From NCBI RefSeq assembly GCF_030348765.1, contig NZ_JAUCEU010000007.1, forward strand, positions 4,995,501-5,059,500: 64,000 bases of DNA, in the 5' to 3' direction. The notes under the pieces are model-generated. The model was not told where the DNA came from. It ran no database searches and was given only the letters and a program-made list of their open reading frames with translations. The stretch is from Neobacillus sp. CF12 (lineage in GTDB: Bacteria > Bacillota > Bacilli > Bacillales > Cytobacillaceae). Below, in pieces: positions 8,308 through 17,863 of the stretch (the first letter of the stretch is position 1; every line of letters starts with the position of its first letter). The position numbers and the translations under genes were made by a program.

Positions 8308-9365
8308 GATGGCCAGGATTAATTGAAGCATATAAAGAATTTTTACCAGTAAATAGTGAAACACCAATGTTAACATTAAATGAAGGAAATACTCCGCTTG
8401 TGAAGCTAGAACGGCTTTCAAAGGAATTGGATGTGGAGCTTTTCGTTAAACTAGAAGGAGCAAATCCAACAGGTTCCTTTAAAGACCGAGGAATGGTTAT
8501 GGCTGTCGCAAAGGCCGCAGAATCTGGAAGTAAAACAGTCATCTGTGCCTCAACAGGTAATACTTCTGCCGCAGCTGCTGCTTATGCCGCTCGGGCAGGA
8601 TTACGTTGTATTATCGTTATTCCTGAAGGGAAAATTGCCTTAGGAAAGCTTGCTCAAGCCATGATGTATGGAGCAGAAATTATCTCGATTGAGGGGAATT
8701 TTGACCAAGCATTACAAATGGTGCGAAATATCAGTAAAGAACAACCGATTACCCTAGTTAATTCGGTTAATCCATTTCGTTTAGAAGGACAAAAAACTGC
8801 AGCCTTTGAAGTATGTGATCAGCTAGGATTTGCTCCTGACATTTTAGCGATTCCAGTTGGAAACGCTGGGAATATTAGTGCCTATTGGAAAGGATTTAAA
8901 GAATACTCCAACCATAAAGGAACAGGATTACCAAAAATGTATGGCTTTGAAGCAGCTGGGGCGGCAGCTCTTGTTCACAATCGTGTCTTTGAAAATCCAG
9001 AAACAATTGCAACAGCCATTCGAATTGGTAATCCAGCAAGCTGGGATTTAGCCGTATCTGCTGTACAAGAATCCAATGGTTTATTTGATGAAGTTAGCGA
9101 TGATGAAATTGTTGCTGCCTATAAGAAAATTGCAGTCAGTGAAGGGATTTTTGCTGAACCAGCCTCATGTGCATCAATTGCTGGAGTTCTGAAGTCTATT
9201 CAAAAGGGCAAAATCGAAAAGGGATCAAAAATCGTTGCTGTCCTTACCGGAAATGGTTTGAAAGATCCTGATACCGCTATTCAAAGCAGCCTTGTGGATG
9301 TGAAGAAATTACCAAATGATGAACAAGCCGTGACACAACATATCAAGGGAGTTGTCAATCGATGA
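8304..9365 (+). CDS. thrC: Threonine synthase
   Basis: ThrC is a PLP enzyme converting O-phosphohomoserine to threonine. The 353-residue length is normal for the short Bacillus type. Lys60 in [10 protein letters not shown] is the PLP lysine; [18 protein letters not shown] and the glycine-rich [11 protein letters not shown] are the phosphate-binding and cofactor regions. The start overlaps the hom stop by 4 bp, and the end overlaps thrB by 4 bp, indicating translational coupling. Confidence 0.97.
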   Translation: MRWPGLIEAYKEFLPVNSETPMLTLNEGNTPLVKLERLSKELDVELFVKLEGANPTGSFKDRGMVMAVAKAAESGSKTVICASTGNTSAAAAAYAARAGLRCIIVIPEGKIALGKLAQAMMYGAEIISIEGNFDQALQMVRNISKEQPITLVNSVNPFRLEGQKTAAFEVCDQLGFAPDILAIPVGNAGNISAYWKGFKEYSNHKGTGLPKMYGFEAAGAAALVHNRVFENPETIATAIRIGNPASWDLAVSAVQESNGLFDEVSDDEIVAAYKKIAVSEGIFAEPASCASIAGVLKSIQKGKIEKGSKIVAVLTGNGLKDPDTAIQSSLVDVKKLPNDEQAVTQHIKGVVNR

Positions 9366-10285
9366 CTCTGACTGATGAGAAGTTTGTTATCAAAGTGCCA
9401 GCAAGTTCTGCTAACCTTGGACCTGGCTTTGACTCAATCGGAATCGCGCTTAATTTATTTTTAAGTTTAGAAGTAGAGAAAAGTGAGAAGTGGGAGTGTT
9501 TTTCCACTTCTGAGGAATTAAAAGATCTGCCTTCTGATGAACAGCATTTTATTTGTCAAATTGCCTTACAAACAGCAGCAAAATATGGCAAGGAACTTCA
9601 TCCATGTAAAATCAAGGTTGAGAGTGAAATTCCATTAGCTCGTGGTCTCGGTTCAAGTGCATCGGCTATCATTGCGGGCATTGAACTGGCTGATTACATT
9701 GGAGAACTAGGTTTAACTAAGAAAGAAAAATTATTGCTTTCTACAGAGATAGAAGGTCATCCAGATAATGTTGGAGCCTCTTTATACGGAGGACTTGTGA
9801 TCGGCAGTTACCAGCAAGGAGAAGTTGATATCGTTTCTATTTCAGATATTACGTTTGAGATGGTTGCTGTAATACCAAAGGAAAGCTTGTTAACCAAGGA
9901 TTCTCGTGGTGTTTTGCCAATTGAATTTTCTTATAAAGATAGTATTCTTGCTTCGTCAATTTCCAATGTGTTAGTCGCTGCCCTCCTTAGTCAAAACTGG
10001 GAATTGGCTGGGAAGATGATGGAAAGAGATATTTTTCACCAGCCATATCGGAAACCACTGATTCCGTTTTATGATGAAGTGGCAACATTCGCAAAAGCGG
10101 AAGGGGCATTCGGTGTTGCCTTAAGTGGTGCTGGCCCGACTATTCTATGCTTTTGTGAAAAAGGGAAGGCAACGGGACTAGAAAAATCCTTAAATTCAGC
10201 TTTTCCTGACATGACAGCTAAACAACTTAGCATTAACTTTACAGGAAGTTCTGTATCCAAATTAAATAATTGCATAGTGAAATAG
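9362..10285 (+). CDS. thrB: Homoserine kinase
   Basis: ThrB phosphorylates homoserine, supplying the substrate of ThrC. This 307-residue GHMP kinase shows the three family motifs: [22 protein letters not shown] motif 1 near the N-terminus (here with [15 protein letters not shown]), the ATP loop [13 protein letters not shown] and the C-terminal [14 protein letters not shown]. It is the last gene of the operon and is followed at once by a terminator. Confidence 0.96.
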   Translation: MTLTDEKFVIKVPASSANLGPGFDSIGIALNLFLSLEVEKSEKWECFSTSEELKDLPSDEQHFICQIALQTAAKYGKELHPCKIKVESEIPLARGLGSSASAIIAGIELADYIGELGLTKKEKLLLSTEIEGHPDNVGASLYGGLVIGSYQQGEVDIVSISDITFEMVAVIPKESLLTKDSRGVLPIEFSYKDSILASSISNVLVAALLSQNWELAGKMMERDIFHQPYRKPLIPFYDEVATFAKAEGAFGVALSGAGPTILCFCEKGKATGLEKSLNSAFPDMTAKQLSINFTGSSVSKLNNCIVK

Positions 10286-10317
10286 GGTCGAGATTTATAT
10301 CGGCCCTATTTCTTTTT
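10281..10317 (+). terminator. hom-thrCB terminator
   Basis: AATAGGG pairs with CCCTATT, with additional CGA/TCG pairing inside, then TTCTTTTT. The stem overlaps the thrB stop codon. Confidence 0.75.
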
Positions 10318-10336
10318 ACTTATGGTGGAGAGAGGA

Positions 10337-10480
10337 CTACCCTTTTAGTCCTTGCAGCCATTCTTGATAACAATCATCACAAAGAATTTCGTCTCTTTCT
10401 GTATTAGAACTTAGAAATGTAACATAGTGATGTTGTTTTTCCTCTATTTCATTTACACAATAAAAACACTTTTCCTGCAT
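10337..10480 (-). CDS. Small putative zinc-ribbon protein, 47 residues
   Basis: An ATG at 10480, preceded by AAAGGAGAAAGGT on the minus strand, opens a 47-residue frame starting MQEKCFYCVNE and ending YQEWLQGLKG. Two CxxC pairs (Cys5/Cys8 and Cys34/Cys37) would make a zinc knuckle. It is acidic with no membrane segment. I do not recognise the family. The good ribosome site and paired cysteines support a real gene, and it occupies most of the otherwise empty 360-bp interval. Confidence 0.65.
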   Translation of the reverse strand: MQEKCFYCVNEIEEKQHHYVTFLSSNTERDEILCDDCYQEWLQGLKG

Positions 10481-10644
10481 ATTGACCTTTCTCCTTTTCT
10501 TAGAGGTTTTTTTAGTTTTTCTTAAAAAGTTATTATGTTACATAGAAATAATCTCCACCTATTTACGAGGATATCTTGAGAAATATTGGTTTACCAAGTA
10601 GAGTTAAACTAAATTGGAAATAGCTAAAATGGGAGGAAAGGAAT

Positions 10645-11394
10645 ATGACGTTTACGAACAAAGTTGTCATTGTAACTGGAGCAGCAAATGGTATTGGTCG
10701 TGGTATTGCTTCTGCCTATGCAGAAAAGGGTGCTACGGTGTTGCTTGCAGATGTGGAAGAGGCAAAAGGGAAACAGACAGAATCTGCACTAAAACAGACT
10801 GGTGCAGAAGTATTTTTTGTAAAGACCGACGTAAGAAGTGAAAGTGATATTATCAATTTAATGGAGACAGCAAAAAGGACCTATGGTCGAATTGATGTGT
10901 TAATCAATAATGCGGGTAAAGGTTTGTTTAAATCAGTCTATGAAGTAACGGTAGAGGAATGGGATGATATTATCAGGACCAATCTGAGAAGTGTTTTTCT
11001 CTGTTCACGAGAAGCGGCAAAGTTTATGCGTGATAATGAAGACGGGGGAACGATTGTAAACATCGCATCAACCCGCGCAATTATGTCTGAGCCAAATTCT
11101 GAAGGGTACGCGGCAACAAAAGGTGGAATTGTCGCCATAACCCATGCCTTGGCTGCATCACTGAGTGAGGATCGAATCACCGTAAATGCAATTTCACCTG
11201 GTTGGATACATACAGGCGACTATTCCCAATTGACACCACTTGATCATGAACAGCATTTTTCAAAGCGAGTTGGTAAACCGGATGATATAGCAAGGGCATG
11301 TTTATACCTAACAGCAAAGGAAAATGATTTTGTTACAGGGATTAATATGGTTATTGATGGTGGGATGACGAGAAAAATGATCTATGAAGAATAA
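10645..11394 (+). CDS. SDR-family oxidoreductase
   Basis: This 249-residue NAD(P)-dependent short-chain dehydrogenase has the cofactor motif VTGAANGIGRG (residues about 10-20), the NNAG motif (LINNAGKGLF), the catalytic serine in VNIASTRAIM, YAATKGG (Tyr-x-x-x-Lys) and the C-terminal GINMVIDGGM. The ribosome site GGGAGGAAAGG precedes the ATG. The substrate is unknown; closest in appearance are glucose-1-dehydrogenase and 3-oxoacyl-ACP reductase-like SDRs. It precedes the large BTAD regulator by about 90 bp and may belong functionally to the catabolic cluster downstream. Confidence 0.88.
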   Translation: MTFTNKVVIVTGAANGIGRGIASAYAEKGATVLLADVEEAKGKQTESALKQTGAEVFFVKTDVRSESDIINLMETAKRTYGRIDVLINNAGKGLFKSVYEVTVEEWDDIIRTNLRSVFLCSREAAKFMRDNEDGGTIVNIASTRAIMSEPNSEGYAATKGGIVAITHALAASLSEDRITVNAISPGWIHTGDYSQLTPLDHEQHFSKRVGKPDDIARACLYLTAKENDFVTGINMVIDGGMTRKMIYEE

Positions 11395-11483
11395 AGATAT
11401 CCATGTTTTCGTTAGGTACCACGCTGGGTCATTATATGTTAAAATAGTGTAAAAATTGGAAAAATTGAAAGGAGGATAATTAA

Positions 11484-14400
11484 ATGAAGCTGCCAATCAT
11501 TCAAACAAAACTACGGATTCCGGTTGTCAAAGATGAATTCATTAGACGGGCTCAACTAACGAAGAAATTGAAGAAAATTCCTAGCTACCCTTTGACCATA
11601 GTTCATTCCGGAGCTGGTTTTGGGAAAAGTACGGCATTGGCTTTATTTATGAGGGATGAAAGAATCCCTGGCTGCTGGTATTCCATTTCTTCGATGGATG
11701 ACGACATCCTTCCGTTCCTTTCCTATATCATTCATTGTGTCCGAGGTTTTGTTCCTAACTTTGGACAAGAAATTGCCAAGTATATCGAAACAATGGATCG
11801 GTACATGCGGGAAGAAGATCTAAGTTATTTATGCACGTTGTTCATTAATGAAATCCTTGATGTTCAATCCGATATTACCTTAATTTTGGACGACTATCAT
11901 CAAATCGAGCATTCATACACCATCAACAGCTGGATTGAAAAATTACTGCAGCATATCCCAGCCAACTTACATTTGGTTATCTCAAGCCGCAGTCGACCGG
12001 GCTGGAAGCATTTAACGAAAATGAGGGTTAGTGGGCAGTTATTAGAAATTAGCCGTGAAGATTTAGTACTAACGATTGATGAAATGGAATTATTATTGAC
12101 TGACCTTTATGGTCTGGAAATCGAGACAGTCCATTTACAAAGTATCTATCAATTAACAGAAGGCTGGATTATTGCATTATGTATGATCGCGCAGCAGATA
12201 CCACACACTGGAGATATCTCAACACTCTTTGAACATTCCTCCTATTCACTTCAAGACTTATTCGACTACTTAGTAATGGAAGTCTTTTCAAAACAGCCTC
12301 CTATGATTCAACAATTTTTAGAACAAACCTCAATCTTAGATGTCATTGAGGAAGAACTATGTGATGAAGTAATTGGAATACATGGGGCTTCCGGCATGTT
12401 AGAGCAACTAAAAGAACGAAACTTATTCATCCAAAAGATAGGACTAAAACATTATCGATACCATGCACTTTTTAAAGAGTTTTTAGAAAACGCTTTCTTA
12501 AAAAACAATCCAACCAACTATCATGCGCTTCATGAAAAATGTGGACGCTTCTATGAAAGAAGATTGATGTGGGAAGAGGCACTCTATCATTATAAAAAAA
12601 TCAGTCATTTTAAAGCAATGGCTTCAATCTTACAGGACAATGGGATTAATATGCTCGAAGGTGGGAAACTAAAAAGCTTGTCTGACCATTTACTGTTGAT
12701 TCCAATAAGTGAGTTAGATATTTATTATCTTCTTTGGTTTTTAAAAGCTGAAGTACACCGTTATCGGTCCCAATATCAAGAGGCAGAGGCATGTTATGAA
12801 AGAACCTTTATAGAGGCACAAAAGAGACAAGATTATCTCGGGATGAGCAAGGCGTTAGAAGGCAAAGCGAAAATTTATTTAGACACCATTCAACCACACC
12901 AAGCTGAAAATTTATTATATGAAGCAATTGAAGCTAGAGAAAAAAGCATTTGCTCAGATGAAGAAAAGGCTAAACTATATTTTTTACTTTCTGAGAATCT
13001 TTTAAATTCAGGAAAATCAACAAATGCCGAAAAGTGGCTGCAAAGGGCAAAAGAATCCAGCGCGACATTATTGGATGGAAATATTGAAGCAAGATTGTAT
13101 TTAAGAACAGGACGTTTTGAGGAAGCAAAAAAATTTCTTTTTAACCAAAAAGAAAAGCTATCCAGTAAAAATGGTTCCGCACTTCCGAAATCCCATCGAG
13201 AAACAGATTTATTATTATCGCTAATAGAAGCCTTTACAGGGGAAGGTTTGAATGCCAAAGAATTAGCACAGGCCGGCATACAACAAGGCATTAGTTTACG
13301 AGCACCTTTTGTGGAGGCATGTGGGTGGATACGAATGGGGCATGCAGTACAAATCCTCAATAAATATGATTCGGATTTAGCAGAACAGTGCTACAATATT
13401 GCGTTAGATATTATGAGTGTGCTGAATGTCGAAAGAGGAAAAGCCGAACCGTTAATGGGACTTTGTATACTATATGGAACAAGGGGAGAATATGAGCGGG
13501 CAATAGAGGCAGGGAAAAGGGCTTTGATGGAGACTGAAAAAGTTCAGGACATCTGGCTTTCTGCACTCATTAGCCTGTGTATGGGAATCACCTGTATTTA
13601 TAATGAAAGGTTCAATAAAGGATTAGGATACTTAGAGAAAACTAGAGTATTATTTTACCAATGTGAGGATACCTTTGGACAAACGTTAGCAAGTTTTTGG
13701 ATAGCCTATATTTACTATATGGAAAAGGAACAGGATCTGTTTAGAGAAACAATCGATAAGTTTCTATTAATGGTACAACAACATGATTTTGAATTCTTTT
13801 TTCAAAAAGTGTCAATGTTCAGTCCAAGAGATTTGCAAATGTTTGTTCCACTGCTAATAGAGTGCGCAAAAGAGGAAATTCAAAAATCATATACTGTAAA
13901 AATCCTTCAGGATATGGGGATAACGACCTTAGACTCACATCCAGGTTATTCAATAAGAGTCAAAACACTAGGGCAATTTAAGATTTGGCTTGGGAAAAAA
14001 GAGGTGGGAGAAAAGGATTGGCAACGGGAAAAAGGAAAGGAATTGTTCCAGCTATTTATTACTATGAACGAACTTATCCCTAAAGAAGAGATACTCCAAA
14101 TTCTTTGGCCGAATCAAGATAAAAAAAATGCAGATCGTGACTTTAAAGTTGCATTAAATAGTCTCCACCACGTCCTTGAACCATTACGAAAGGCTAGAGC
14201 AGCTCCTTTTTTTATTATTAGAGAAGGAATGTTCTATGGATTGAATCCCCATGCTGTAGTTGAATTGGATACCATCCAATTTCAATCTTTGATTGAGGCA
14301 GGTTTGGGTGAATCATCCCAGGAGAAAGTAATCACTCTTTTAGAAAAGGGCTTGAAACTTTATCTAGGAGAATACTTGCCAGATCGACGATATGATGATT

Positions 14401-14732
14401 GGTGCATCAGTAAAAGGGAAAGCATGCTTGTTTATTTTTTACGTGGTGCTGAAAAAATGGCTCAATTAATGGTTCGGAATGAAGATTATGATAAAGCGAT
14501 TTATTGGTGTGAAAAAATACTAAAGAGAGATCGGACTTGGGAAGAAGCCTATCGATTATTAATGTATTGTTACTATCGAAAAAACAACCGCCCACAAGCC
14601 ATGAAGTGGTTTCAAAAATGTAAGGTCGTGTTGGAAGAAGAATTAGGAGTTTCACCGCTTGAACCAACAAAGCAAATGCACCAGATGATCATTGAATCAG
14701 AAAATTATATACCTCAATCTGAGCAGCCTTAA
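11484..14732 (+). CDS. Large ATPase/TPR transcriptional regulator with C-terminal BTAD (SARP-type) domain
   Basis: This 1082-residue protein has a MalT-like NTPase region with Walker A GAGFGKST (residues 43-50) and a Walker B-like ITLILDDYHQ near 135, then a long helical TPR-type middle. The C-terminal quarter starts around residue 825 with VKTLGQFKIWLGKKEV, a winged-helix DNA-binding domain of the OmpR/SARP kind (QREKGKELFQLF...KEEILQILWP), followed by a bacterial transcriptional activator domain ending KVVLEEELGVSPLEPTKQM. Such proteins are activators that sense an effector through the NTPase/TPR part. It lies upstream of the transporter and acyl-CoA genes and is the natural candidate to bind the direct repeats found at two of their promoters. 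AAAGGAGG precedes the ATG. Confidence 0.9.
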   Translation: MKLPIIQTKLRIPVVKDEFIRRAQLTKKLKKIPSYPLTIVHSGAGFGKSTALALFMRDERIPGCWYSISSMDDDILPFLSYIIHCVRGFVPNFGQEIAKYIETMDRYMREEDLSYLCTLFINEILDVQSDITLILDDYHQIEHSYTINSWIEKLLQHIPANLHLVISSRSRPGWKHLTKMRVSGQLLEISREDLVLTIDEMELLLTDLYGLEIETVHLQSIYQLTEGWIIALCMIAQQIPHTGDISTLFEHSSYSLQDLFDYLVMEVFSKQPPMIQQFLEQTSILDVIEEELCDEVIGIHGASGMLEQLKERNLFIQKIGLKHYRYHALFKEFLENAFLKNNPTNYHALHEKCGRFYERRLMWEEALYHYKKISHFKAMASILQDNGINMLEGGKLKSLSDHLLLIPISELDIYYLLWFLKAEVHRYRSQYQEAEACYERTFIEAQKRQDYLGMSKALEGKAKIYLDTIQPHQAENLLYEAIEAREKSICSDEEKAKLYFLLSENLLNSGKSTNAEKWLQRAKESSATLLDGNIEARLYLRTGRFEEAKKFLFNQKEKLSSKNGSALPKSHRETDLLLSLIEAFTGEGLNAKELAQAGIQQGISLRAPFVEACGWIRMGHAVQILNKYDSDLAEQCYNIALDIMSVLNVERGKAEPLMGLCILYGTRGEYERAIEAGKRALMETEKVQDIWLSALISLCMGITCIYNERFNKGLGYLEKTRVLFYQCEDTFGQTLASFWIAYIYYMEKEQDLFRETIDKFLLMVQQHDFEFFFQKVSMFSPRDLQMFVPLLIECAKEEIQKSYTVKILQDMGITTLDSHPGYSIRVKTLGQFKIWLGKKEVGEKDWQREKGKELFQLFITMNELIPKEEILQILWPNQDKKNADRDFKVALNSLHHVLEPLRKARAAPFFIIREGMFYGLNPHAVVELDTIQFQSLIEAGLGESSQEKVITLLEKGLKLYLGEYLPDRRYDDWCISKRESMLVYFLRGAEKMAQLMVRNEDYDKAIYWCEKILKRDRTWEEAYRLLMYCYYRKNNRPQAMKWFQKCKVVLEEELGVSPLEPTKQMHQMIIESENYIPQSEQP

Positions 14733-14781
14733 TCAGGCTGCTCAGATTGTCGAGAAAGGGTATCTTTCTCGGCAATTTTTT
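14719..14781 (+). terminator. Double hairpin after the BTAD regulator
   Basis: An 11-bp perfect stem (CTGAGCAGCCT with AGGCTGCTCAG, overlapping the stop codon) is followed by a second stem (ATTGTCGAGAAAG with CTTTCTCGGCAAT) and a T-run. A 24-bp copy of the first hairpin recurs at 15670-15693. Confidence 0.8.
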
Positions 14782-14836
14782 ATTTAAACAAAGACTAACT
14801 TACGGTTTTTTAAAAAATTCCTGCCTGCTCAATGGC

Positions 14837-14971
14837 CTGTTGATTTCCGCTCCACGTGCTTCGCTTTCCGCGGGCGTGCCGGGAAGCCTCCTCGGCGCTG
14901 AAGCGCCTGCGGGGTCTCCCCCTGCCCCGTACTCCCGCAGGAGTCTTCGCACCTTCCGCTCCAATCAACAG
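14837..14971. repeat. Palindromic interspersed repeat, family A, copy 1
   Basis: The element starts CTGTTGATT and ends AATCAACAG. Inside is a GC-rich palindromic core with CTTCGCTTTCCGCGGG, GCCTCCTCGGCGCTGAAG and CTCCCGCAGGAGTC. It is far more GC-rich than its surroundings. A related copy is at 55193-55439 and a diverged one at 15466-15594. The open frames across it are not genes. Confidence 0.8.
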
Positions 14972-14984
14972 GGGTGCATTAACT

Positions 14985-15338
14985 TAGAATTGCCACACAC
15001 TTTTTCCAGCCTAGACAAGTGTGTGGCAATCTTTTTTATATTTTGGCATGCTGCGGTGAGTAACACTTGCTCACTCGCATTATGCAATCCCCGTAACCTA
15101 CAATAGCGAAGCCCATGCAGTTCTTTTGAATCTGCGAAGCTTCGCTCTACTTATTCCTTTCTTGTATTGGGTCCGAAGGACGCCCTTTATTTTCAGAGTA
15201 AAAAGGACGGACTCTCTCACCAATAAAAGAAAAGTCGATATATTTGTCCACCTTTCTTAACAGGTGATCTTGAGGCACTAAATCATCAATAATTACAAAT
15301 TCCGCTTCATTTTGTATCTCTTTTTTTGGCTTATACAT
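14985..15338 (-). pseudogene. IS1182-like transposase remnant with internal deletion
   Basis: From ATG 15338 the minus strand gives about 60 residues of an IS1182-type transposase N-terminus (VPQDHLLRKVDKYIDF, VRPFYSENKGRPS) that then hits a stop. In another frame, from about 15150 down, comes the C-terminus ([20 protein letters not shown], then [19 protein letters not shown]). The roughly 300 residues expected between them are missing. The element is dead and lies between palindromic repeats. Confidence 0.8.
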
Positions 15339-15465
15339 TTAATCCACCGTCCTATTAATATTAATAGTATTATACAAAATTAACGCGGTGAATCGTTAAA
15401 GTTATTGAAAATAAAGTCTCCTTTTCTGTAAGATTGGTGCCATTATCAATATAGATAGCAAGGAG

Positions 15466-15594
15466 TGGATTGGAGCGAAAGGTGCTTGACTCCTGCGGGA
15501 TGTAGAGGAAAGGTCGAGACCCCACAGACGCGAAGCGTCGAGGAGGCTCGACTTCCTCCCCGCGGAAAGCAAGCACCTGTAGCGGAAAGGAACG
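15466..15594. repeat. Palindromic interspersed repeat, diverged family A copy
   Basis: GATTGGAGCGAAAGGTGC at the left, GACTCCTGCGGGA, GAGACCCCACAG and CGAGGAGGCTC inside, and CCCGCGGAAAGCAAGCAC then TAGCGGAAA at the right match the family A core with changes, in the orientation opposite to the 14837 copy. No gene is supported here. Confidence 0.7.
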
Positions 15595-15645
15595 GTCCAT
15601 TTGTATACAAAAAACAACATTCTATAAAAAAGAGCCAAAATAAAA

Positions 15646-15696
15646 GACTGTCGAGAGTTTCTCGACAGCCTGAGCAGCCTTAATCAGGCTGCTTTT
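15646..15696 (+). terminator. Tandem hairpins before the ABC operon
   Basis: CTGTCGAGA pairs with TCTCGACAG, followed directly by a copy of the 24-bp hairpin CTGAGCAGCC...GGCTGCT and TTTT. They may insulate the downstream operon. The second hairpin duplicates the one at 14719. Confidence 0.5.
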
Positions 15697-15701
15697 CGAT
15701 T

Positions 15702-15734
15702 TGTAACTAAATTGTAACTCTACTCTTCTATTAT
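15702..15734 (+). promoter_or_regulatory. Direct-repeat promoter of the ABC transporter operon
   Basis: TGTAACT occurs at 15702-15708 and 15713-15719 (11-bp period), followed after 9 bp by a -10-like TATTAT (15729-15734). No good -35 is present. The geometry resembles SARP/BTAD operators and is matched at 23395-23427. Confidence 0.55.
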
Positions 15735-15784
15735 GAAATCAATGCAATGCATGGTTTTATTTTAAATTACAAGGGGGAAAAGAA

Positions 15785-17017
15785 GTGAAGGCATTTCGTG
15801 GAAAAGGGGCTTTATTAGTTTTTCTTATGTTTGTGATGATTTTTGCTACAGCTTGCAGCTCTGACAAAACGGAGGGAGATACAAAGGGCAATGGAGAAAA
15901 GGCAGAGGATAAGGAACCAATTAAAATTGGTGTTCTTGCCTCCACAACAGGTGCTCTAGAGTCCTATGGAAAACAAACATTAAGAGGATTTGAACTAGGT
16001 CTAGAATATGCAACAGAAGGAACAATGGAGGTTGCTGGCAGAAAAATTGAGTTTGTGGTCGAAGATACAGAAACAAAGCCAGAGGTTGCAGTTCAAAAAG
16101 CTACCAAGCTATTAGAAGAAGATAAAGTGGACTTCTTAGTTGGATCATCCAGTTCCGCTGATACATTAGCTGTATTACCGCTTGCTGAAGAATACCAAAA
16201 GATCATGATTGTTGAACCTGCAGCAGCTGATAGTATTACAGGTTCTGAGTTTAATAAGTATATTTTCCGTTCTGCCCGAAATTCTTCACAGGATGCTGTT
16301 GCAGGTGCAGCCGCTATCGCTGGTGATGGCGTGAAGATTGCTACTCTTGCTCCAGATTATTCATTTGGACGTGACGGAGTGGCTGCCTTTAAAGAAGCAG
16401 CTGAAAAGCTTGGTGCAGATATTGTGCTAGAAGAATATGCTGACCCAGCAGCAACTGACTTTACATCTAACATTCAAAAAATTATTGATGCAAAACCTGA
16501 TTATTTATTTGTTGTTTGGGCGGGTGCAAACTCTCCTTGGAGTCAGATTGCTGATATGAAGGTTCAGGACAAGGGAATCAAAATCTCCACAGGTGCACCT
16601 GATATTGCTGCCTTAGCTACAATGGAACCACTTATTGGCATGGAAGGCTTTACTGTTTATTATCATGACCTGCCAAGTAATGAAATCAATGATTGGCTCG
16701 TTGCTGAACATAAGAAGCGATTTAACGGAGAAGTTCCTGATTTATTTACACCAGGTGGTATGAGTGCTGCCATTTCAATTGTTGAAGCATTGAAGAAAAC
16801 TGAAGGGGATGCAGATGCGGATAAACTGATTGAAACGATGGAAGGCATGAGCTTTGAAACACCAAAAGGAAAAATGACCTATCGACCAGAAGATCATCAA
16901 GCTCTCCAAGCCATATATGCCATAAAGCTAGAGAAGAAAGATGGCGTTCCATACCCAGTCCCAGTACTAATTAGAGAACTAACACCAGAAGAAACAGCCC
17001 CTCCAGTACGTAACTAA
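15785..17017 (+). CDS. Branched-chain-amino-acid-type ABC transporter substrate-binding lipoprotein
   Basis: This 410-residue protein starts at GTG 15785 after AAGGGGGAAAAG. It has a lipoprotein signal with lipobox ATAC (Cys24), then an acidic linker and a type I periplasmic-binding fold (IKIGVLASTTGALESYGKQT, then KIATLAPDYSFGRDG). These proteins capture small ligands outside the membrane for a LIV-type importer. It is the first gene of a transporter operon with two ATPases and two permeases downstream. The LIV family also carries amides, aromatic acids and other carboxylates, and the acyl-CoA genes downstream suggest such a ligand rather than leucine. Confidence 0.9.
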   Translation: MKAFRGKGALLVFLMFVMIFATACSSDKTEGDTKGNGEKAEDKEPIKIGVLASTTGALESYGKQTLRGFELGLEYATEGTMEVAGRKIEFVVEDTETKPEVAVQKATKLLEEDKVDFLVGSSSSADTLAVLPLAEEYQKIMIVEPAAADSITGSEFNKYIFRSARNSSQDAVAGAAAIAGDGVKIATLAPDYSFGRDGVAAFKEAAEKLGADIVLEEYADPAATDFTSNIQKIIDAKPDYLFVVWAGANSPWSQIADMKVQDKGIKISTGAPDIAALATMEPLIGMEGFTVYYHDLPSNEINDWLVAEHKKRFNGEVPDLFTPGGMSAAISIVEALKKTEGDADADKLIETMEGMSFETPKGKMTYRPEDHQALQAIYAIKLEKKDGVPYPVPVLIRELTPEETAPPVRN

Positions 17018-17107
17018 TAAAATTTATTTTTAAAAATATGAGGGTTGGACCTGTTATTTTCGGTCACCCTCTTCCTTATTTCTATCTACAAGATTGGCGG
17101 TGAAAGA

Positions 17108-17863
17108 GTGACAACCATAATCGAAACAGACAATTTATCGATAACCTTTGGCGGACATACCGCAGTTGATTCTGTCAGCATTTCTGTCCCAGAAAAACAC
17201 TTCAAATCCATTATTGGTCCAAACGGAGCAGGTAAAACGACATTCTTTAACCTTTTAAGTGGTCAATTAAATCCTACAAATGGAAAAATTTATTTTCGGG
17301 GAAAGGATATCACAAAACTTTCTTCGACGAAGCGAACTAGAGAAGGTATCGGACGTTCTTTTCAAATTACAAATGTTTTCCCAAATTTAACTGTCCTCGA
17401 AAATGTAAGACTAGCAGTTCAGTCAAGGGCAGGTGTTCGCTATCAGATGTTATTTCATTATAAGAAATATCGAAAATTTGAAGAAAAGGCACTAGAATGG
17501 CTAAAACTCGTATTGCTAGACGATAAAGTAGACTCATTGGCTAGCAATTTGGCACATGGTGAAAAGAGAAAGCTTGAAATGGCTATGCTTCTTGCTCTTG
17601 AAACAGAGGTTCTTTTATTAGATGAACCGACTGCAGGCATGTCTTTAGAGGATGTTCCAGCCATTTTAGAAGTAATCAAAAAAATTAAAGATCAAGGCAA
17701 CCGGACAATCATCTTAATTGAGCACAAAATGGATATGATCCTAGACTTATCAGATTCTGTAATGGTGCTATTTAATGGCAGATTACTTGCGGACGGAACC
17801 CCTGAGGAAATTATGAAAAATGAAACCGTTCAGTCTGCCTATTTGGGAGGTATCAGCTTGTGA
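17108..17863 (+). CDS. LIV-type ABC transporter ATP-binding protein (LivG-like)
   Basis: The cytoplasmic ATPase has Walker A GPNGAGKTTFF, a signature degenerated to LAHGEKRKLEMAM, and Walker B VLLLDEPTAGM; the long Q-loop region GRSFQITNVFPNLTVLENVRL is typical of LivG. The start is taken as GTG 17108 (251 residues); a frame extension to TTG 17045 adds a hydrophobic stretch not seen in the family. Its last 4 bases overlap the second ATPase. Confidence 0.92.
   Translation: MTTIIETDNLSITFGGHTAVDSVSISVPEKHFKSIIGPNGAGKTTFFNLLSGQLNPTNGKIYFRGKDITKLSSTKRTREGIGRSFQITNVFPNLTVLENVRLAVQSRAGVRYQMLFHYKKYRKFEEKALEWLKLVLLDDKVDSLASNLAHGEKRKLEMAMLLALETEVLLLDEPTAGMSLEDVPAILEVIKKIKDQGNRTIILIEHKMDMILDLSDSVMVLFNGRLLADGTPEEIMKNETVQSAYLGGISL

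Noticed and set aside
14747..15106. 119-residue ORF
   Set aside because: It crosses a palindromic repeat and the antisense of the transposase remnant, with no ribosome site.
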